Below are positions 1-8,224 of a stretch of 64,000 nucleotides of DNA, piece after piece (within the stretch, counting starts at the first letter, position 1; the number at the start of each line of letters is the position of its first letter). The notes under the pieces are model-generated. The model did not search any database, was not told the DNA's origin, and was given only the letters and a program-made list of their open reading frames with translations. The stretch lies in NCBI GenBank assembly GCA_963697915.1, contig OY969103.1, positions 2,170,001-2,234,000 of the forward strand. The letters run 5' to 3'. The DNA comes from VRUE01 sp963697915 (GTDB taxonomy: Bacteria > Actinomycetota > Thermoleophilia > Solirubrobacterales > 70-9). The position numbers and the translations under genes were made by a program.

Positions 1-1
1 G

Positions 2-355
2 CTGGTCGCGGTCTGGGAGGACGGGGCGCTGTATTTCTGCACCGGCCCCGACGAGCAGAAGGCGGTCAACCTCGCCGCCAACCCGGAGGTGGCCCTGACC
101 ACCGGGTGCAACGGCTGGGAGGACGGCCTCGACGTGGTGGTCGAGGGCGAGGCCGAGCGGGTCACCGACCGGGCGACCCTCGAGTTCCTCGCCGGCGAGT
201 GGGCGGAGAAGTGGGACGGGTCCTGGAAGTTCGAGGCGACCCCGGAGGGCTTCCGCCACGGGGACGGTGGGTTCGCGCAGGTCTTCGTGGTGCGACCGCG
301 GAAGGTCCTGGCCTTCGGCAAGGGGCCCTTCAGCCACACCCGGCACGTCTTCTAG
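2..355 (+). CDS. PNPOx-like FMN-binding protein, C-terminal part
   Basis: The reading frame is open from the window edge and ends at a TAG at 353-355, so the start lies outside. The visible 117 residues resemble the pyridoxamine 5'-phosphate oxidase split-barrel family: a strand pair around LYFCTGPDEQKAVNLAANP, then NPEVALTTG, then a VVVEGEAERVTD strand that typically follows in this fold, and a C-terminal RPRKVLAFGKGPF segment. Members bind FMN or F420 and reduce small substrates or degrade pyridoxal derivatives; the substrate cannot be told from this fragment. No downstream gene on the same strand is coupled to it, because the next 800 bases hold only decayed gene pieces on the other strand. 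Confidence 0.75.
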   Translation: MVAVWEDGALYFCTGPDEQKAVNLAANPEVALTTGCNGWEDGLDVVVEGEAERVTDRATLEFLAGEWAEKWDGSWKFEATPEGFRHGDGGFAQVFVVRPRKVLAFGKGPFSHTRHVF

Positions 356-389
356 CTCGGGCGTGCCTACGGGGCTGGGACCGGTCGGA

Positions 390-540
390 TCAGATAGCCG
401 CAGAAGCGACCACCAGGGTGGTACAGCGCTCGATGAGCGCCTCGCGATCGATGTCTAGTCGCCCCTCGAGGTAGGCGATGCGTCCAGACGACGGCGCATG
501 AGCGCCTCGCTCCCCAACGCATATCCAGACTGCGTGCTCG
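390..540 (-). pseudogene. possible C-terminal remnant of a TetR-type regulator
   Basis: On the minus strand a frame without a start codon reads GRIAYLEGRLDIDREALIER followed by CTTLVVASAAI and a TGA at 390-392. The pattern of an amphipathic helix followed by an ALIERCTTLVVA helix is like the last two helices of many TetR-family regulators. No N-terminal helix-turn-helix is present and no start lies within reach, so at most this is a decayed tail. It sits next to two other truncated regulators, which supports the idea that this stretch is a gene graveyard. The assignment rests on a short, low-complexity match and may be wrong. Confidence 0.25.
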
Positions 541-557
541 CCGCTGCCGCGTGGCGC

Positions 558-896
558 CTACTCGCCGAGCTCGCGAACGATCTCGGCGATGATGTCGAAG
601 CCTTCCTGCACCCCGTCCTCCATCTGGCCGGCCATCAGGTCGCGGGTCTCGGTGCTCCCCATCTCGATCAACATCCGCAGCGTCGTGCGGCCATCCTGCT
701 CGTCGAAGGTGACCGTGGTCGGCATCTCTTCCTGCGGCTGCGCCTCGAAGATCTCGGTGTAGACGAGGCGCTCGTTCGCCACCACCTCCTTGAAGGTGCC
801 GCGGAAGGCGACCTCGCGGAAGGCGACCTCGAAGCCCTCCTCGGAGCCCCGCCGATCGTCGTCACCACCGCCTTGCCGCTGCTCGCCACCTCCGGG
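558..896 (-). pseudogene. truncated AHSA1/SRPBCC (activator of Hsp90 ATPase-like) gene
   Basis: The frame covers the C-terminal half of an AHSA1-like SRPBCC protein: GTFKEVVANERLVYTEIFEA, then TTVTFDEQDGRTTLRM, then the long final helix QMEDGVQEGFDIIAEIVREL. Normal members are about 150-160 residues with an N-terminal helix-grip half. Here that half is missing and is replaced by a Gly/Asp/Arg-rich stretch running into a stop. A 15-bp unit at 801-815 is repeated exactly at 816-830, duplicating the residues EVAFR just before the conserved FRGTF strand. Such genes usually sit directly downstream of an ArsR regulator, as here. I conclude it is a broken gene rather than a functional short form. 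Confidence 0.7.
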
Positions 897-1100
897 CTAT
901 TCATCTGACGAGACTCCTTCCTCTTCCTTTTTCAGTTCTTGGACGACCTCCTCGAGCAAGTCGAAGCGCTCCTGCCAGAGCGGCTCGAAGCGCTGCGCCC
1001 ACTCGTGGATCTGCTTCAGCCCCTCCGCCTGGAGGCGGTAGAGCCGGTGTCGGCCCTCGCGGCGCACGCTCACCAGCTCGACCTCGCACACCCTGCGCAA
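897..1100 (-). pseudogene. N-terminally truncated ArsR-family regulator
   Basis: The 67-residue frame matches only the wing and C-terminal helix of an ArsR winged-helix regulator: ELVSVRREGRHRLYRLQAEG, then LKQIHEWAQRFEPLWQERFD, then an acidic tail. In intact relatives about 45 residues precede this, containing the recognition helix (a sequence like LSQPAVSKHL). Here similarity ends at about position 1085, and 20 bases further upstream is the 19-bp tRNA-derived repeat at 1123-1141. This suggests that the gene was cut by the event that placed the repeat. ArsR genes paired with AHSA1-like genes normally form a two-gene operon; both members of this pair are damaged. The DNA-binding helix is missing, so no regulatory function is expected. 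Confidence 0.7.
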
Positions 1101-1122
1101 GAGTTGAATCGACCTCTCTCAC

Positions 1123-1141
1123 GCGACCTTCGGGTTATGAG
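1123..1141 (+). repeat. 19-bp tRNA-Met-derived direct repeat, left copy (possible att remnant)
   Basis: The 19 bases GCGACCTTCGGGTTATGAG are identical to 8248-8266, where they form the anticodon loop, the 3' anticodon stem, the variable loop and the start of the T-arm of a tRNA-Met on the minus strand. Both copies have the same orientation and lie 7,125 bp apart. The bases on either side differ, so identity stops sharply. Anticodon-loop segments of tRNA genes are common crossover sites for tyrosine-recombinase elements. No integrase gene is recognisable between the copies. Confidence 0.5.
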
Positions 1142-1189
1142 TTCTCTGGAGCTAGGCTGCGGGAAATCCGACCGCCACTGACCATTGCC

Positions 1190-1870
1190 GTGGCCCAGCC
1201 ACAATGCCGACCGAAAGACGTGTCCTCAAACGCACGAGCGCACGCGAGCCTGATTCGGTCAGCACTCGCGCGGGTGGTCGTGTTCCCAGAGCTGTCGTTG
1301 ACCGGTTACGAGCTCGACGCTGAGCCCGTCTCGCCGGGCGACCAGGCGCTGATGACAATTGTCGAGGCATGCGCCGAAGCAAACAGCGTCGCGCTCGTCG
1401 GGGCCCCAGTGGCGGGCATCGACGGCCGCCCCCACATTGGCACGCTGCAGATTGGCCCGGACGGCATCGACGTCGCCTACCGCAAGTGCTACCTCGGTGG
1501 CGAGGAGCCGGCCCGCTTCGCGCCCGGCGCCGGACCGGTCGCGTTCGAGCTCGATGGCTGGCGCATTGGACTGGGAATCTGCAAGGACACCGGCGTCGAG
1601 CAGCACATTCTCGCCACCGCAGGCCTCGACGTCGACCTCTACGCCGCCGGTCTCGTCCACCTTCCAAGCGAACTCGACGTGCAAGAGAATCGCGCTATCC
1701 GGATCTCACGCGCGTGCGCTGCATACGTGGCCTTTGCGAGCTTCGCCGGCCCCACCGGCGGTAGCTTCGCTAAAACGGCCGGCGTCTCGTCGATCTGGAC
1801 GAGCCACGGAAACGCGATCACGCGAGCCGGTTCCCAACCAGGCGAGCTGGCCCGCGCGACCCTCGACTAA
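1190..1870 (+). CDS. carbon-nitrogen hydrolase (nitrilase superfamily)
   Basis: The protein of about 226 residues has the nitrilase-superfamily layout: Glu in VVVFPELSLTGYEL, Lys in VAYRKCYLGG and the nucleophilic Cys in LGICKDTG, which form the Glu-Lys-Cys triad that hydrolyses carbon-nitrogen bonds in amides or nitriles. A length of about 225-230 residues is normal for the short actinobacterial members. The annotated start is a GTG in TIAVAQPQ, where relatives read M-x-IAxAQP; the codon expected to start the protein (at 1178) is CTG here, so either CTG is used or the start has decayed. It is the first gene after the left tRNA-like repeat, is transcribed alone, and faces the convergent glycosyltransferase operon. 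The substrate is unknown. Confidence 0.75.
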   Translation: MAQPQCRPKDVSSNARAHASLIRSALARVVVFPELSLTGYELDAEPVSPGDQALMTIVEACAEANSVALVGAPVAGIDGRPHIGTLQIGPDGIDVAYRKCYLGGEEPARFAPGAGPVAFELDGWRIGLGICKDTGVEQHILATAGLDVDLYAAGLVHLPSELDVQENRAIRISRACAAYVAFASFAGPTGGSFAKTAGVSSIWTSHGNAITRAGSQPGELARATLD

Positions 1871-1904
1871 ATCGAGGACATCGCCGGACGCCGTCAGCGG
1901 CCGT

Positions 1905-3191
1905 TCAACGACGACCATCGCCCTTACTCCCTGCTGGGTCGATCTGTTCGACGTAGGCGCTTGCGACTGCGACGCCGTCTTCGTTCGCCATCTGTCGACC
2001 GACCGCCGTGGCACGAGCGTGCACGTCGGCCTCGAGCACGCGCCGTAGTCCGGCGGCCAGGCGATTGGTGTCGAGCTTGGAGAAGGGAACCGTGTCACCG
2101 ATTCCCAGTGCACGGCAGCGCGCTCCCCAGAAACGTTGATCGGCCATCACCGAGCAGACGAGAGTCGGGATCCCGGCGGCGGCACTGGCGGCCGTGGTGC
2201 CAGCACCACCGTGGTGGACAGCCGCTGCGCAGCGCGGCAGGAGGGCCTGGTGATCGACGGTGTCGAGGACGAAGACGTCGTCTTCTTCGAATCGGTCCAA
2301 CCTGCTCCAACCAGCGGTGACGACTGCCCGAACGCCCAGCTCGGTCGAAACGGCACGGATCATCGCGAGAGTCGCCGCCTCGTCCAGGACCGGCATGCTC
2401 CCGAACCCGAAGAACACGGGCGCGGGGCCCGCCCGCATCCATTCGTCGAGCTCCTTGGGAATGCCGACCTCACCGAGTCGGTCGCGCAGGGCCGGCCACG
2501 GCTCGAGATGCCCGGCTGGGTGCAGGTCGGCCGACCAGTCGCTCGGCACCGGGAACAACGCCTGGCTGTAGGCGAGGAGGGACGGGGCCTCGGGGCCGAA
2601 GCCATGACGCCACTGACGCCAGCGGGGAGGAGGCAGTCCAAGCTCGGCGTGAAGCTCCGCCAGGTCGTCGCGCTGCGAGCGATAGAAGGCCCACTGCGGC
2701 AGGTTATGAGCGATGCGGTTCGCGGGGCCGAGGCTCCGTTGCGGCAGCATCGTCGGTACGTATGCCCGCGAAGGAGCGGTCGGGCAGAGGTGCAGTGGAA
2801 CCATCGGGATGCCCCTCGCCTTGGCGACCGCAGCGCAGCGCGCGGTCATCAACACGCCGCTCACGATGACATCGGCATCGCGGCTCAGCTCGATCAGCAC
2901 TCGCCGGCTGTCCTCCCAGAATGGTCTTTCCGCATCCTCGAGCCACCGAAAGAACGCCCTCATCCGTCCAGCCGCCAGCATGCGTTGAGCCTCCTCGGCG
3001 CCGAGCAGCTCCTGCGCGTCGAATGCGAACGGGCGAAATGGAAGCCCGGCGGTGCGAACCATCTGCCCGCCGTTGACTGGAGACGCGAGCTCGACAGCGT
3101 GACCGGCGTCGGCCAGGGCACGGCCAAGGCAAACGAAGGGCTGCACGTCCCCCCGCGAGCCGAAGCCGACCAGCGCGACCTTCAGGCTCAC
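1905..3191 (-). CDS. GT1-type glycosyltransferase (sterol/macrolide UGT-like)
   Basis: This 428-residue protein has the two-Rossmann-domain GT-B form. The N-terminal acceptor domain begins KVALVGFGSRGDVQPF, the GSRGDVQP signature of GT28/UGT80-like enzymes. The C-terminal nucleotide-sugar domain contains FFGFGSMPVLD and the donor-binding segment HHGGAGTTAASAAAGIPTLV ending near DQRFWG. Enzymes of this type move a sugar from UDP- or dTDP-sugar to a hydrophobic acceptor such as a sterol, polyketide or carotenoid. It starts inside the stop of the upstream cupin gene (overlap 3188-3191), so the two are translationally coupled. Nearby are a cytochrome P450 and a LuxR-type regulator, which fits tailoring of a small lipophilic metabolite; that pathway is inferred. 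Confidence 0.85.
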   Translation of the reverse strand: MSLKVALVGFGSRGDVQPFVCLGRALADAGHAVELASPVNGGQMVRTAGLPFRPFAFDAQELLGAEEAQRMLAAGRMRAFFRWLEDAERPFWEDSRRVLIELSRDADVIVSGVLMTARCAAVAKARGIPMVPLHLCPTAPSRAYVPTMLPQRSLGPANRIAHNLPQWAFYRSQRDDLAELHAELGLPPPRWRQWRHGFGPEAPSLLAYSQALFPVPSDWSADLHPAGHLEPWPALRDRLGEVGIPKELDEWMRAGPAPVFFGFGSMPVLDEAATLAMIRAVSTELGVRAVVTAGWSRLDRFEEDDVFVLDTVDHQALLPRCAAAVHHGGAGTTAASAAAGIPTLVCSVMADQRFWGARCRALGIGDTVPFSKLDTNRLAAGLRRVLEADVHARATAVGRQMANEDGVAVASAYVEQIDPAGSKGDGRR

Positions 3192-3574
3192 TCCTGCGCC
3201 TGGGCGGCTGCGGCAAGCACGCCCTTGACGTGGCCCGTCAGCACGTCGTAGTCCTCGATCTTCGAGATCTCGAAGTATTCGGCGTCGGTGAGCGCCTCGA
3301 GGTTGTGGCCCGGTGCCCAGTAGTACGTCTCGCCAGCCGTGTAGTCACGGATTCCGTCCGCGCTGTGCACCCGCATCGTGCCCGAGATCACGTACCCCCA
3401 GTGCGCGCACTGGCAGCGACCCTCGGGGAGTCCCGCAAACACCTCGTCGGTCTTTTCGCCCGCGCCAAAGCGGATCAGGCACATCGCGAGACCATCGAAG
3501 TCCTTGCGCCTGATCGCGACTCCCGGACCCTCAAGGTCGATTGGTAGATCGTCCCAGCCCAAGCCATCCGCCAT
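3188..3574 (-). CDS. cupin-fold protein
   Basis: The protein is 128 residues from the ATG at 3574, which is preceded by a strong GAGGAGG ribosome site; an upstream in-frame start is possible but has no such site. The sequence shows a single cupin barrel: FGAGEKTDEVFAGLPEGRCQ, CAHWGYVISGTMRVHSADG and a second motif YYWAPGHNLEALTDAEYFEI. Metal ligands would be His in CAHWG and His in APGHN; the usual first-motif pattern is altered, so catalysis is uncertain. It may act as a metabolite-binding or isomerase-type accessory protein. It is the first gene of an operon with the glycosyltransferase and has a palindromic site upstream (3668-3680). Confidence 0.75.
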   Translation of the reverse strand: MADGLGWDDLPIDLEGPGVAIRRKDFDGLAMCLIRFGAGEKTDEVFAGLPEGRCQCAHWGYVISGTMRVHSADGIRDYTAGETYYWAPGHNLEALTDAEYFEISKIEDYDVLTGHVKGVLAAAAQAQE

Positions 3575-3667
3575 GTTCAATCCTCCTCGGTCAATAGGCA
3601 CGAGCGCCGGGGTGGCGCCCGAGCATGGCGGCGCGCACGCTAGCCGGAGGCGGCCCACGAAAACATC

Positions 3668-3680
3668 GGCCACCTGGCCA
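3668..3680. promoter_or_regulatory. candidate operator of the cupin-glycosyltransferase operon
   Basis: GGCCACCTGGCCA at this position is identical in 13 bases to 6442-6454. It lies 94 bases upstream of the cupin start, between the stop of the LuxR-type gene and the cupin operon. It is nearly palindromic (GGCCA, two bases, TGGCC). An identical site in front of two transcription units of the same small cluster suggests a shared regulator, most simply the LuxR-type protein encoded between them. Confidence 0.45.
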
Positions 3681-3701
3681 AAGCGGTCCGCGGCCCTGAC
3701 C

Positions 3702-6407
3702 TCACCGCGAGAGCCGGGCAAGCTCGATCCGGTTGCCAATCCCCAGCTTGCGGTAGACGTTCGAGAGATGCAGCTTCACGGTGCTGCGCGAGACGAAGAG
3801 CCGTGCGGCGATCTGGGGATTGGACATGCCCTGGGCGGCAAGCTGGGCGACCTGCGACTCGACCGGCGTGAGACTCTCCCAGCCGGAGGGCGGGCGGTCG
3901 CGCGGCCCCCGTCCCCGTCGCGCGTAGGCAATCGCCTCCTGCAACGTGAGCGCCTCGCCCTCCTCCCACGCCACCCGCCAACCCTCTCGGTTGCCGTCGA
4001 GCTGTCGGGCGAAGTCGCTGAGCTGATCCATCGGCGTCGTTCGTGCCACCCAATCCAGACGGCTCCTGGCTGTCGCAGCTGCCCCGGCCAGCCGGGCCGA
4101 GCGCTCCAGCGCCCCGCTGCGCGCTTCGGCGAGCGCGAGCTCTTCCAGCGCCTCCACCGCGTCGCGCTCGAAGCCCAGCTCGGCGCAAGCCTGGAGGGCG
4201 TCGTGCAACAGGTCCCGGCCGCTCTCGATCTCACCGGCGCGCACCGTGGCCGACCCCGTGAGGAGCTTCGCAATCGCGGTCCGACGGGCGCCGCCCGAGC
4301 GCTCGGCGATCGCTTCGAGCTCGCGAGACTCGGCATTCGCCTGCGCGAGATCGCCGCGGGCGAGCGCGACGCGGGCGAGCGTCTCGCGGGCGAGCACCAG
4401 CGTGTGAAGGTGCGGCATCTCCAGCAGCCGGTGCGCCCGCTCCCTCGCCCCGTCGAAGTCTGCCGAGTGGAGCTCGGTCACCATCAGCGCCACCTCGATC
4501 GCCGGCGCCGCGACGAGCGCCCCTGACTCCTCGGCTCGTCTCATCGCCTCCGCGCCCTCCCGGAGCGCCCGGTCGGTCTCGCCAAGGCGGGCAAGCGCCT
4601 GGATGCGGAAGCCGAGCGCCTGGAAGTGCGTCATCGTCGGCCCTTGGCCCTCGAGTGAGAGCGCGCGATCGGCATGTCGGAGCGCTCGCCGCGGCGAGCC
4701 GACGCTGACTTGGGCCCACGCGGCGGCCTGCTCCGCCCAGGTCCGCAGCCTCGGGTGATCGCAGGCGGGCCGAATTGCGAGGAGCTCCTCGTATGCGGAG
4801 AGAGCGAGGTCGAAGCGCTCGCACAGCCCGGCGGATATCGAGAGGTTGACCAGCGCGTAGGCGAGCGGCAGAGGTCTCCCGGAGGACCGCTCGAGCTCGA
4901 CCGCCCGCTCGGCGCAGCGGAATCCCTCCTCCAGGTCCGCGCCGGTCTGGATCAGCACGGTCGAGGAGAGCAGCAAGCACTCGGCCTCGGCATCCGCGTC
5001 CCGCACCTCGGGCAAGAGCTCGAGAGCCGCCCGCACGCTCTCCAGCGCGTCCGCGTAGTCCTCGGTCATCAGCGCGAAGACGGCTGCGCCGCTGCGAAGC
5101 ACCGCGCGCGATCCAGTCTGCTCGCCGGTCGTCGAGACCGAGAGCGCCTCCGCGCAGGCGGATCGGCCCTCCCGGAAGTGCTCGCCCAGAACCCAGTGGC
5201 GCATCAACGAAGCGGCGATGCCAAGCGCCGCCGCCGGGTCACGCCGGGTCGCCCTCTCGAGGGCGCGGCGCAGGTTCGCCGTCTCCTCGTCGATCAGGCG
5301 GTGCCCGTCCGCCTGCGCCAGCGTCTCGTCGGCCCTCGCCGCGTACTCCGCGAACCAGGCGAGGTGGCGATCGGCGGCCTCGTCCTCCTCTCTCTCCTGG
5401 ACAAGCTGGCGCGCCGCGTATTCGGAGACCGTCTCGAGCAACGTCCAGCGCTCCCACCCCGCATCTTCGGTTACCGCCGTCGTCAGACCCTTCGCTTCCA
5501 GGGATCCGAGCAGGCTGCGGACTTCCTCCCTGCCCAGGTCGGGAGCCCCCACCGCCCGAGCGGCCTCAGCCGTGAAGCCGCCGGCGAACACCGACAGGCA
5601 TCGAAAGAGCTGCCTCTCCCTTTCTTCCAGCAAGCGATAACTCCACTCCAGCGACGCGTCCAGCGAGTCGTGTCGCGACAGCTCGACCTCGCCGGTCGCA
5701 TCCGGGAGGCGGCGCCGGGCAAGCTCCCCGGCCATCTCCTCCACCGAGACCTCGTGCAAACGCGCCGCCGCGAGACAGAGCGCCAACGGCAGGCCGTCCA
5801 GCGCGCGACAGACCTCGGTCGCCGCCGCCGCGGAGCGTGGCGTGAGCTCAAACGCCGGAGTCGCGCGAGCGGCGCGGTCGACGAAGAGGCGCCCGGCGTC
5901 CGAGCGCACCAGCGCCGCAAGTCCGCCCTCGGATTCGGGCAGTCTCAGCGGCCGGAGGTCGAACACGCTCTCGCCGGCGGCGCCGAGCGGCTCCCTGCTG
6001 GTCGCGACGATTCTGATCTGTGGCGCCGCGGCGAGCAGCTCGGCGACGATGCCGGCCACGGGGACGAGCAGGTGCTCGCAGTTGTCGAACACCAGAAGCG
6101 GCGAGGGGCGCGCGGCGACCGACTCGAGCAACACTTCTCTCGGGCTGCGGCCGAACTGCTCCCTGGCGCCGAGCGCGCGCATCAGCGCGTCGAGCAGCTG
6201 GTCTTCTCCCGCGACGCTGGCGAGCATCGCAACGGCGTGTTCGGGAGCACCATCCCCTTCCGCGATGCGGTCCACCAACTCAAGAGCCAAGCGCGTCTTG
6301 CCGCACCCTCCCGTTCCGGTGACGGTCAGAAGCCGCGCCTCGGAGAGAATCGTCTCGAGCTCGGCAAGCTCGGGCTCGCGGCCGATCAGCGGACCCCCTC
6401 CCACCAT
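3702..6407 (-). CDS. LuxR-family transcriptional regulator with NB-ARC/AAA-type ATPase domain
   Basis: From the ATG at 6407 the protein is 901 residues. It has an N-terminal STAND-type ATPase with Walker A GTGGCGKT (residues 31-38) and Walker B LLVFDNCEH (about 104-112), followed by a winged-helix region and a long alpha-helical TPR-like sensor part (about 300-800). A C-terminal LuxR helix-turn-helix reads LTPVESQVAQLAAQGMSNPQ and FVSRSTVKLHLSNVYRKL. Such proteins sense a ligand, oligomerise using ATP and activate neighbouring genes. A much longer open frame continues upstream over the opposite-strand P450 gene; I reject it because P450 coding signals there are clear. The gene is divergent from the P450 and upstream of the cupin operon, and copies of one palindrome lie in front of both. 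Confidence 0.9.
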   Translation of the reverse strand: MVGGGPLIGREPELAELETILSEARLLTVTGTGGCGKTRLALELVDRIAEGDGAPEHAVAMLASVAGEDQLLDALMRALGAREQFGRSPREVLLESVAARPSPLLVFDNCEHLLVPVAGIVAELLAAAPQIRIVATSREPLGAAGESVFDLRPLRLPESEGGLAALVRSDAGRLFVDRAARATPAFELTPRSAAAATEVCRALDGLPLALCLAAARLHEVSVEEMAGELARRRLPDATGEVELSRHDSLDASLEWSYRLLEERERQLFRCLSVFAGGFTAEAARAVGAPDLGREEVRSLLGSLEAKGLTTAVTEDAGWERWTLLETVSEYAARQLVQEREEDEAADRHLAWFAEYAARADETLAQADGHRLIDEETANLRRALERATRRDPAAALGIAASLMRHWVLGEHFREGRSACAEALSVSTTGEQTGSRAVLRSGAAVFALMTEDYADALESVRAALELLPEVRDADAEAECLLLSSTVLIQTGADLEEGFRCAERAVELERSSGRPLPLAYALVNLSISAGLCERFDLALSAYEELLAIRPACDHPRLRTWAEQAAAWAQVSVGSPRRALRHADRALSLEGQGPTMTHFQALGFRIQALARLGETDRALREGAEAMRRAEESGALVAAPAIEVALMVTELHSADFDGARERAHRLLEMPHLHTLVLARETLARVALARGDLAQANAESRELEAIAERSGGARRTAIAKLLTGSATVRAGEIESGRDLLHDALQACAELGFERDAVEALEELALAEARSGALERSARLAGAAATARSRLDWVARTTPMDQLSDFARQLDGNREGWRVAWEEGEALTLQEAIAYARRGRGPRDRPPSGWESLTPVESQVAQLAAQGMSNPQIAARLFVSRSTVKLHLSNVYRKLGIGNRIELARLSR

Positions 6408-6440
6408 AGGGCGCCGATCATCCCAGAAGGCCGCGAGGTT

Positions 6441-6454
6441 TGGCCACCTGGCCA
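6441..6454. promoter_or_regulatory. candidate operator in the luxR-P450 divergent promoter region
   Basis: TGGCCACCTGGCCA is two copies of the palindrome TGGCCA separated by CC. It lies in the 75-base gap between the divergent starts of the ATPase regulator (6407) and the P450 (6483), and 13 of its bases recur exactly at 3668-3680 before the cupin operon. This is the expected position for a site that controls both divergent genes. Confidence 0.5.
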
Positions 6455-6482
6455 GTAGATTTCGGCGAGGCGCCCTGGGAGA

Positions 6483-7928
6483 GTGGCGATCGTGGCAGGC
6501 TCGACCCCGGCAAAGCGCACGATTCGCGATCTTCCGGGGCCACGAGGGCTGCCGCTGCTCGGCAGCCTGCACAGGCTCGGCCTGCACGACGTCCACCTGA
6601 CGCTCGAGCAGTGGTGCGATCGCTACGGGCCGCTCTACACCTTCCGCGCCGGTCCCCGCAGCTATCTCGTGGTCGCCGATCGCGAGGCCGCCAACGTGCT
6701 CCTGCGCGACCGGCCGCAGGGCTTCAGGCGCTCGCGCGAGGTCGAAACCGTCTTCAGGGAACTGGGCTTCCACGGTGTCTTCTCCTCCGAGGGGGAGGAC
6801 TGGCGACGCCAGCGACGCCTCGCGGTTACGGCACTCAACTCCAATCGCCTCCACGCTCACTTCCACATCATCCGCACCGCCGCTGAGCGGCTGCGGGGGC
6901 GGTTGCAGGCTGCCGCCCGCGAGGGACAGCCGATCGAAATCCAGCGGGAGCTGACCTCCTACACGGTGGACATCACGACGGCGCTGGCCTTCGGAGTCGA
7001 TGTCAACACGCTCGAGCGCGGCGAGGACGAGCTCCAGCGGAACATCCAGTTCGTCTTCGAGATGCTCGCCCGCCGAATCATCTTCCCGATTCCCTATTGG
7101 CAATGGGTCCGGCTTCCCGCCGACCGCAGGATGAAGCGGTCGCTTGCGGCGCTCGAGGTCGCCGTCGGGGAGTTCATCGAACAGGCGCGGCGGCAGCTCG
7201 AGCAACATCCGGAGCGCCACGAGGAGCCGACTAACTTCCTCGAGGCGATGCTCGCCGCCCAGTCGAGCGACGGGAGCTTCGGCGACGAGGAGATATTCGG
7301 CAACACCTTCACGTTGCTCTTCGCGGGCGAGGACACCACCGCGCACTCGCTGGCCTGGACGCTCTGGTACCTGGCGAGGGAGCCTGCGATGCAGGAGCGC
7401 TGGGCGCGAGAGGCCGCCGAGGTACTGGGCGACGACCCGGTCCCCGCCGACCACGAGACGGTCGGGCGGTTGCGCTACGGCGATGCCGTGCTGCGCGAGT
7501 CGATGCGCCTCAAGGCCGTGGCTTCAGTCTCCACGTACGAACCGCTTGTCGACACGGAGATCGCCGGCGTCCGCGTCCCCGCCGGGACGCGCATCGTGCT
7601 CCCCGCGCGCTACATCAATCGCAAGGCCGGCGGCCCCGAGTTCGACCCGGATCGCTGGCTCGATGTGGATCGAGCTCCCGACCAGCGGTCCTTCCTCACC
7701 TTCGGCGCCGGACCTCGGTTCTGTCCCGGTCGCAACCTGGCGATGCTCGAGGCGAACTGCGCGCTGGCCGCAATCGGCCGCGACTTCGAGCTGGAGCTGG
7801 ACGAGAGCGGCGGGTCGGTTGAAGAGTTCCTCGGCTTCGTCATGGTGCCGCGCGGCCTGAAGGTGCGCCTGCGCGAGCGCGCGCCCGCTGAGCGCTCCGC
7901 GACGGCCGACCTTTCCACGCCTCCGTGA
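6483..7928 (+). CDS. cytochrome P450
   Basis: The protein is 481 residues from a GTG start and has all core P450 marks. These are the N-terminal LPGPRGLPLLGSLHRL proline-rich hinge, the C-helix WRRQRRL, the oxygen-binding I-helix motif AGEDTT (residues 281-286), the K-helix ExxR in LRESMRL and the heme-ligand loop FGAGPRFCPGRN with Cys414. There is no N-terminal membrane anchor, as expected for a bacterial enzyme using separate redox partners, and no ferredoxin or reductase gene is adjacent. The hinge and the length resemble the more fatty-acid/terpene-type bacterial families than the short CYP105-type enzymes, but the substrate cannot be assigned. It is divergent from the LuxR-type regulator and shares a palindromic site with the cupin-glycosyltransferase operon. 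Confidence 0.95.
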   Translation: MAIVAGSTPAKRTIRDLPGPRGLPLLGSLHRLGLHDVHLTLEQWCDRYGPLYTFRAGPRSYLVVADREAANVLLRDRPQGFRRSREVETVFRELGFHGVFSSEGEDWRRQRRLAVTALNSNRLHAHFHIIRTAAERLRGRLQAAAREGQPIEIQRELTSYTVDITTALAFGVDVNTLERGEDELQRNIQFVFEMLARRIIFPIPYWQWVRLPADRRMKRSLAALEVAVGEFIEQARRQLEQHPERHEEPTNFLEAMLAAQSSDGSFGDEEIFGNTFTLLFAGEDTTAHSLAWTLWYLAREPAMQERWAREAAEVLGDDPVPADHETVGRLRYGDAVLRESMRLKAVASVSTYEPLVDTEIAGVRVPAGTRIVLPARYINRKAGGPEFDPDRWLDVDRAPDQRSFLTFGAGPRFCPGRNLAMLEANCALAAIGRDFELELDESGGSVEEFLGFVMVPRGLKVRLRERAPAERSATADLSTPP

Positions 7929-8189
7929 ACCGAGCCAGCCGAGGTCTATTTCGGCTTCGCCTGGCGGCGCTTCTTCTCGGAGGGTGCTTCTCGTCGAGTG
8001 CCGTCTTCGCGGCGCGACAGAGCCTCGCTGCTCGCCCCAGCCGATGTCTTGAGGCAGCCGGAAGTCCTGGGCGAACTCGAGACCCAGGAAGCCCCGCGCA
8101 GGGGCCTGGATCGACCTCTTCCGAAACTCAACTTGCCCCAGGGCTTGCCCCACGGGCGGTTTTGCACTGTTGAGTGACGGGACTAAAAC

Positions 8190-8220
8190 ACGGAAATCCG
8201 CTCTGTAAGCGGGCTTCCGT
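8190..8220 (-). terminator. Rho-independent terminator downstream of the tRNA remnant
   Basis: Read on the minus strand, ACGGAAGCCCGCT and AGCGGATTTCCGT form a 13-bp stem with two mismatches and a 5-base loop, followed by GTTTTAG. It lies just after the tRNA-Met 3' end and was probably its native terminator. The stretch before it, from 7929, holds no convincing gene. Confidence 0.55.
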
Positions 8221-8224
8221 CCTA

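Noticed and set aside
6408..7454. Upstream extension of the LuxR-type regulator to about 1250 residues
   Set aside because: It runs antisense across the P450 gene, which has complete heme, ExxR and I-helix motifs; conserved regulator sequence begins at the ATG at 6407.
7929..8189. A small gene between the P450 and the terminator (frames of 73-82 codons)
   Set aside because: The frames have no ribosome site, no recognisable motif and biased Arg/Ser/Pro composition; I treat the stretch as non-coding or decayed.
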